DNA of 64,000 nt from Streptomyces sp. YS415 (GTDB lineage Bacteria; Actinomycetota; Actinomycetes; Streptomycetales; Streptomycetaceae): contig NZ_JAMJFL010000027.1 in assembly GCF_023544665.1 (NCBI RefSeq), positions 42,847 through 106,846 on the forward strand, read 5' to 3'. The translations under genes and the position numbers were made by a program. Below, one piece after another: positions 61,578 to 64,000 of the stretch. The number at the start of each line of letters is the position of its first letter. Position 1 is the first letter of the stretch. Below the pieces are notes generated by a model. It was not told the DNA's origin. It searched no databases and saw nothing but the letters and a program-made list of their open reading frames with translations.

Positions 61578-64000
61578 TCACGGGGAAGGTGTGGCGGACC
61601 GGTCACCGGGGCCGCGCAGGGCCTTGGCGACCGCCTCACCGATGCGGGCGATCGGTTCGGGTTCGGTCATCTCGTAGTGGCCGCAGGGCACGTGGTGGTC
61701 GTGGAGGGTGCCGTCGACGTAGGGCCGCCAGCTGTCGGCCTTGCCGGGCAGCACCGCCAGGTCCGCCGGGAAGTCGGTGGGCTGCTCCTCGGCGGCGCTG
61801 AAGAACAGCACGTCACCGCGGTAGACGCCGGGGGCGAACTGGGGCGCGATGCGCAAGTTGTTGCGCATGACGGCGGCGATGGCGGCGGCCTCGGCGCGGG
61901 TGACGGGCACGCTCGCCGGATCGGCGAGGACGCGGGCGTCGATCCGCTCCAGGACGCTCTCCACGGCTGCCTCCGCGTCGACGGGGAGACCGGCCACCCG
62001 CGACAGCAGGGCCGCCACCTGGCGTTCGGCCGCGTCGGGGTCGTGGGCGGTGCCGTGCGGCTGGGGGGCGTCGAGCAGGGCGAGGAGTTCGACGCGCTCG
62101 CCGTCGCGCTGGAGGGCGCAGGCCATGGCGTGGGCGACGAATCCGCCGTAGGACCAGCCCAGCAGCCGGTACGGACCGTGCGGCTGCACCTGGCGCACCA
62201 GGTCGAGGTAGTGGGCGACCATGGCGGCGGCGTCCGGCGCGGGCGGCCGGGTGCCGTCGAGGCCGGCCGCCTGGATGCCGTAGACGGGCTGGTCGCCGCC
62301 GAGGTGGGGCAGCAGACCGGTGTAGCGCCAGGAGACGCCGGCGCCGGGGTGGACGCAGAACAGGGGCGTGGCGGTGCCCTCGGCGCGCAGCGGCAGCAGC
62401 GGTCCGAGCGCGGTGGGTGCGGTCCGCTGCGCCTGCCCGTCCTGCTCGTCGGCGGCGGCGAGGACTCCGGCCACGGTGGGCGCGGCCAGCAGGGCCGCCG
62501 CCGGGATGTCGACGCCCGCCTGGCGCAGCCGGCCCGCGAGCAGCACGGCGCGCATCGAGTCGCCGCCGAGGTCGAAGAAGTTGTCGTGCAGGCCGATGCC
62601 GTCGATGCCGAGGGTGTCCTCCCACAGCCGGGTGACCTCCCGTTCGCGTTCGGTGCGGGGCGGTACGTGCTCCGTAGCCAGCCGGGGTCGCGGGGCGAGG
62701 CCGAGGGCGTTCTCTTGCGCGGCCGCAGTGTCGTCCGGGGTGGTGCGGGTGCCGGGGGCGTCGATCCAGTGGCGCCGGCGTTCGAAGGCATAGGGGGGCA
62801 GCGGGGCCCGCCGGGGCGTGCCCGGCACCGCGGGCAGGGCGCTGTCCACGCCGACGCTCCACAGCCGTCCCAGAGCCTCGGCGAGCACGAAACCGTCGGA
62901 CGCCTCGGCCTTGGCGTGCCGCATGGTGGTCACCGTCACCGGTGCCGCGTCGGCGAGCCGGCCGGTGGCGAGCCTGGTCAGGGTGTCGCCCGGCCCGATC
63001 TCCACGAGGACGGGGTGCAGGCGGTCCCACAAGGCGGCGATGCCGTCGGCGAACCGCACGGTGTGGCGGGTGTGGTCGAGCCAGTGGCGTACGGAAGTGG
63101 CCTGGGCGTCGGTGACCCAGGTGCCGGTGACGTTGGTGACGTAGGGGATGCGCGGCGGGCGCAGGGTGACCTGGCGCAGGTGGGTCTCGTAGGCGGGCAG
63201 GAGCGGGTCCAGGACGTGGGAGTGGGCGGCGGCGGGGATGCGCAGGCGGCGGAACGGGACGTTGCGGCGGGTCAGTTCGGCCTCGAAGCGTTCGACGGCG
63301 TCGAGGTGTCCGGCGACGGTGCAGGCGCCGGGTGCGTTGACGGCGGCCAGGGACAGGCCGTCGTCGAGCAGCGGGCGGATCTCCTCGGCCGGGGCGGCGA
63401 CGCCGACGGTGGCGCCGCCGGCCGTGCTGATGAGGCGGATGCGTTCGGTGACCAGGGGCAGCATGTCCGCCAGGTCGATGACCCCGGCCAGGCAGGCGGC
63501 CGTGTACTCGCCGAGCGAGTGGCCGATCAGCGCGTCGGGGCGGACGCCCGACTCGATGAGTGTGCGGGCCATGGCGTACTCGGTGACCACGAGCCCGAGG
63601 AACGCGGCGGTGTCGTCGGGCCGCCGCTCCTCGAAGAGGGCGGTGCGCACGTCGGCGCCGAGGACGGGCCGCAGGATGCGGGCGCACTCGTCGACGGTCT
63701 CGCGGTAGACGGTGTGGTCGCGGTACAGCTCCGCGCCCATGCCCGGGTACTGGGTGCCGCCGCCCGGCAGCAGGAACGCCACGCGGGCCGGGTCGTCGCA
63801 GAGCGGCGGGGTGGCGGGGGCCGCGGAGCGCAGCGCGTCGAGGGCCTCGTCGCGGGAGGCCGCGGTGACGGTGAGGCGGTGGCGCAGTGCGGGCCGGTCG
63901 GTGCGCAGGGAGTGCGCCACGTCGTCCAGGCGCAGGTCCGGGCGGCGTTCGAGGTGCCGGGCGAGTGCCTGGGCCTGGCCGCGCAGGGCGCCCGCGGTGC
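61578..64000 (-). CDS. antD: Polyketide synthase AntD, C-terminal part (AT-ACP-TE), runs off window
   Basis: The frame continues past base 64000. From the edge: a linker, an acyltransferase (FLLPGGGTQYPGMG; GHSLGEYTAACLAG with active Ser at 63516-63518; AHSHVLDP in place of the malonyl/methylmalonyl specificity HAFH/YASH), an ACP (FFDLGGDSMRAVLL, Ser near 62557) and a thioesterase (LLGWSYGGFVAHAM, Ser near 62152; His in CGHYEM). AntD adds the alkylmalonyl unit and its TE forms the nine-membered dilactone. The N-terminal KS lies outside. Confidence 0.9.
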   Translation of the reverse strand, partial: TAGALRGQAQALARHLERRPDLRLDDVAHSLRTDRPALRHRLTVTAASRDEALDALRSAAPATPPLCDDPARVAFLLPGGGTQYPGMGAELYRDHTVYRETVDECARILRPVLGADVRTALFEERRPDDTAAFLGLVVTEYAMARTLIESGVRPDALIGHSLGEYTAACLAGVIDLADMLPLVTERIRLISTAGGATVGVAAPAEEIRPLLDDGLSLAAVNAPGACTVAGHLDAVERFEAELTRRNVPFRRLRIPAAAHSHVLDPLLPAYETHLRQVTLRPPRIPYVTNVTGTWVTDAQATSVRHWLDHTRHTVRFADGIAALWDRLHPVLVEIGPGDTLTRLATGRLADAAPVTVTTMRHAKAEASDGFVLAEALGRLWSVGVDSALPAVPGTPRRAPLPPYAFERRRHWIDAPGTRTTPDDTAAAQENALGLAPRPRLATEHVPPRTEREREVTRLWEDTLGIDGIGLHDNFFDLGGDSMRAVLLAGRLRQAGVDIPAAALLAAPTVAGVLAAADEQDGQAQRTAPTALGPLLPLRAEGTATPLFCVHPGAGVSWRYTGLLPHLGGDQPVYGIQAAGLDGTRPPAPDAAAMVAHYLDLVRQVQPHGPYRLLGWSYGGFVAHAMACALQRDGERVELLALLDAPQPHGTAHDPDAAERQVAALLSRVAGLPVDAEAAVESVLERIDARVLADPASVPVTRAEAAAIAAVMRNNLRIAPQFAPGVYRGDVLFFSAAEEQPTDFPADLAVLPGKADSWRPYVDGTLHDHHVPCGHYEMTEPEPIARIGEAVAKALRGPGDRSATPSP

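Noticed and set aside
1..64000. CRISPR arrays, rRNA, tRNA
   Set aside because: No regularly spaced repeats, no cloverleaf with conserved T-loop and no rRNA-like sequence were noticed by eye. A weak or unusual tRNA could have been missed.

Overview
The window looks like an arm of a Streptomyces (or close actinomycete) linear chromosome. GC is very high, third codon positions are almost all G or C, GTG and TTG starts are common, and many families are streptomycete ones (DUF2252, SPW-repeat, DUF5959, DUF6817-like, MT0933-like). No rRNA, tRNA or CRISPR array was seen. All calls come from reading translations and DNA by eye; no database search was run.

Layout. (1) 1-23.7 kb is a degraded accessory zone. 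Intact genes (lipase, M48 peptidase, GH17-like lipoprotein, methyltransferase, GNAT, SPW protein, DUF2252, sulfite-oxidase-like protein with a divergent TetR) lie among broken ones: remnants of IS30, IS5 and ISL3 transposases, a conjugation-protein scrap, an orphan RHS tip, a frameshifted subtilase and a decayed hemerythrin. (2) 24.0-31.1 kb is a compact biosynthetic locus that I cannot assign to a known pathway: two free-standing ketosynthases, a P450 fused to an acyl carrier protein, a second carrier protein and two WS/DGAT- or condensation-like acyltransferases. (3) 31.4-39.4 kb is mixed: a PQQ-like propeller protein, a LysR regulator facing a DUF6817-like gene, a SMI1/KNR4 gene with an in-frame stop, a secreted protein and a LuxR regulator. 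(4) 39.5-45.7 kb holds a putative three-gene operon (CxxC protein, membrane protein, 1168-residue TPR-CHAT protease) converging with a TPR protein. (5) 46.4-49.5 kb has a lipoprotein, an IS5 remnant and an apparently intact IS605-type element with divergent tnpA and tnpB. (6) 49.5-64 kb is most of an antimycin-type depsipeptide cluster, cut by the right edge.

How the antimycin genes work together: AntN (tryptophan dioxygenase), the host's or AntO-type formamidase, and AntP (kynureninase) turn tryptophan into anthranilate. AntF loads it onto carrier protein AntG. AntHIJKL, a phenylacetyl-CoA-epoxidase-type oxygenase, rearranges it to 3-aminosalicylate. AntE makes the alkylmalonyl extender, AntD (PKS with terminal thioesterase) extends and closes the dilactone, AntM reduces a ketone and AntQ primes carrier proteins. 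The gene order M-N-O-P and D-E matches the known cluster. antQ is displaced next to antF, and a small MT0933-like gene sits between antQ and antE. antA, antB, antC and the start of antD would lie past base 64000.

Many genes in the first half are broken by single-base frameshifts or single in-frame stops. Some may be assembly errors, so those calls should be read with that caution.
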